Assembly (NCBI RefSeq): GCF_002101705.1
Contig: NZ_LQPC01000030.1
Location: forward strand, 186,001 to 250,000
Source: Mycolicibacterium iranicum
Lineage (GTDB): Bacteria; Actinomycetota; Actinomycetes; Mycobacteriales; Mycobacteriaceae
Direction: 5' to 3'
Length of the DNA: 64,000 nucleotides
The notes beneath the pieces were generated by a model. It had not been told where the DNA came from. It ran no database searches and worked only from the letters and a program-made list of their open reading frames with translations. Below, piece after piece: positions 63,161 through 64,000 of this stretch (positions within the stretch are counted from its first letter, which is position 1; every line of letters starts with the position of its first letter). Position numbers and translations under genes: made by a program.

Positions 63161-63616
63161 ATGACCGTGGACCGCATCGAACCGGACGACGCGCTTCTGG
63201 CGTGCACGACGCTCGAGGTCATCGATCACATCGATGTCCATCTCCTGCGCACCGATGCTCGGCGCAGCCCGCAGCAGTGGGCCAGGGAGATCCTCGAAAA
63301 CGTCTCGGCGACGCGGGCGCTCAGTCTGCGCGCCGGATGGACACTGCTCGGCATCAAGCTCCAGTACGGTGACCGCGATGCCGTCGCCGGCTGGTCGGTA
63401 GCCCACGACGACGCCGAATACATTCGGCTGCAAAGTGATTCGTTCACCGGACTGACAGGCGAGTTGGTCACACGGGTAACCGGCGAAGGTGTCGTGTTCG
63501 CCACGTTCGTGCGCGTGGACGGCGCCGTGGCGCGATTCCTGTGGGACCGAGCGCTCGCAGCGCACCTCATGATCGTCGCGACGCTGCTCGCCGAGGCCGG
63601 GGAGCGCGCGAGCTAA
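63161..63616 (+). CDS. Small protein, DUF2867/SRPBCC-like
   Basis: The protein has 151 residues from ATG 63161, with GGGAGACGAG upstream; ATG 63146 is an in-frame alternative. The visible pattern is RRSPQQWAREILENV, then GWTLLGIKLQYGD, VAGWSVAHDDAEYIRLQ, then GVVFATFVRVDG and RFLWDRALAAHLMIVATLLAEA. This layout resembles DUF2867-type small proteins with a helix-grip fold; the assignment is tentative and no activity can be named. It is probably derepressed when the adjacent TetR protein binds its ligand. Its TAA overlaps the hsaB TAG on the other strand by three bases. Confidence 0.75.
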   Translation: MTVDRIEPDDALLACTTLEVIDHIDVHLLRTDARRSPQQWAREILENVSATRALSLRAGWTLLGIKLQYGDRDAVAGWSVAHDDAEYIRLQSDSFTGLTGELVTRVTGEGVVFATFVRVDGAVARFLWDRALAAHLMIVATLLAEAGERAS

Positions 63617-64000
63617 AGCCAGGTGTCGTCGGTGGTCGCGGTGAGGAAGGCTTCGAGGTCGTTGCGCCAGTCGGCAGGTGTGTTCTTCTCGGGCTCGATG
63701 CCGGTGTACTGGCCCTGATAGAACAGCAGCGGTCGCGGCTTCTTCTTCGGGACGTCCGAGAGCGAGTGCACGGCACCGAACACCACGAAGTGGTCACCGC
63801 CGTCGATCACCGAATGCACCGAGCAGTCGATGTGCGCTAACGACCCGTCGATGATCGGGGAGCCGAGCTTCGAAGGGCTCCAGTCGATTCCGGCGAACTT
63901 GTCCGGCTCCCGGGATCCGAAGCGGGCCGACACGTGCTGCTGGTTCTCGTGCAGGATGTTGACGCAGAAATTGCCACTCGCCTCGATGGCCGCCCAGGAC
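63613..64000 (-). CDS. hsaB: Flavin reductase component HsaB of 3-HSA monooxygenase (partial)
   Basis: The C-terminal ~128 residues are visible; the start lies beyond the right edge. The flavin reductase (FMN-binding split-barrel) fold is seen in ASGNFCVNILHENQQHVSARF, GSPIIDGSLAHIDCSVHSVID, GDHFVVFGAVHSLSD and PLLFYQGQYTGI. Known HsaB (Rv3567c) supplies reduced flavin to HsaA, which hydroxylates 3-HSA in ring A/B degradation. The C-terminus (RNDLEAFLTATTDDTWL) agrees with the M. tuberculosis protein as I recall it. It marks the return of the steroid backbone after the accessory stretch. Confidence 0.9.
   Translation of the reverse strand, partial: SWAAIEASGNFCVNILHENQQHVSARFGSREPDKFAGIDWSPSKLGSPIIDGSLAHIDCSVHSVIDGGDHFVVFGAVHSLSDVPKKKPRPLLFYQGQYTGIEPEKNTPADWRNDLEAFLTATTDDTWL

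Overview
The window is chromosomal DNA of a high-GC actinomycete, almost certainly a fast-growing Mycobacterium (Mycolicibacterium-type). The backbone is the cholesterol side-chain and ring C/D degradation cluster known from M. tuberculosis (roughly Rv3542c to Rv3567c) in the same order and orientation. Perfect operator boxes for KstR (two) and KstR2 (three) sit where this regulon would predict. No rRNA, tRNA, CRISPR array or insertion sequence was recognised.

Layout. (1) 1-4458: chsH2 (cut by the left edge), fadE29, fadE28 and cyp125 leftward, from a divergent KstR promoter shared with fadA5. (2) 4459-7360: fadA5, a small NTF2-like protein, a Ddn-like F420 reductase and a GAF protein. (3) 7370-12610: two SDR genes facing echA20-ipdA-ipdB-ipdC across a KstR2 box. 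(4) 12607-15891: a SatD-like/membrane-protein pair behind a 47-bp palindrome, a zinc alcohol dehydrogenase, a hairpin, and the collapsed remnant of an ectoine operon (the start of ectA joined to the end of ectD). (5) 16097-17879: fadA6-kstR2 and the KstR2 box. (6) 17878-35751: an 18-kb block for exopolysaccharide synthesis and export. It holds a Wzx-like flippase, a Wzy/ligase-like polymerase, a Wzz/BY-kinase co-polymerase, three or four glycosyltransferases, a GH6 cellulase, a BcsB-like protein and five sugar-modifying oxidoreductases. (7) 35763-39030: a two-component system with a DUF4173 membrane protein. (8) 39103-46874: ipdF-ipdE1 facing fadD3-fadE31-fadE32-ipdE2-aspB across the third KstR2 box. 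(9) 46888-63616: an accessory stretch with an MFS exporter, an HNH/DUF222 protein, a full D-xylose locus (xylA, xylFGH, ROK regulator, xylB), an acetoacetate/3-hydroxybutyrate operon with transporter and LysR regulator, a lipase, and a TetR-controlled small protein. (10) 63613-64000: the C-terminal part of hsaB, where the steroid backbone resumes.

How the genes work together. Cyp125, FadA5, FadE28-FadE29 and ChsH2 shorten the sterol side chain. FadD3, IpdE1-IpdE2, IpdF, IpdC, EchA20, IpdAB and FadA6 then take the remaining two rings (HIP) to central metabolites. HsaB belongs to ring A/B opening. The xylose and ketone-body genes feed other carbon sources into the same central metabolism.

The most unusual content is region 6. 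A Wzx/Wzy-type polysaccharide pathway with cellulose-associated parts (GH6, BcsB-like) is not a standard mycobacterial feature. It lies inside the KstR2 regulon, abutting the kstR2 operator so closely that the stop codon of its last gene falls within the operator. Start codons were chosen from Shine-Dalgarno spacing, overlaps with neighbouring genes, operator positions and remembered family lengths. All functions are predictions from sequence.
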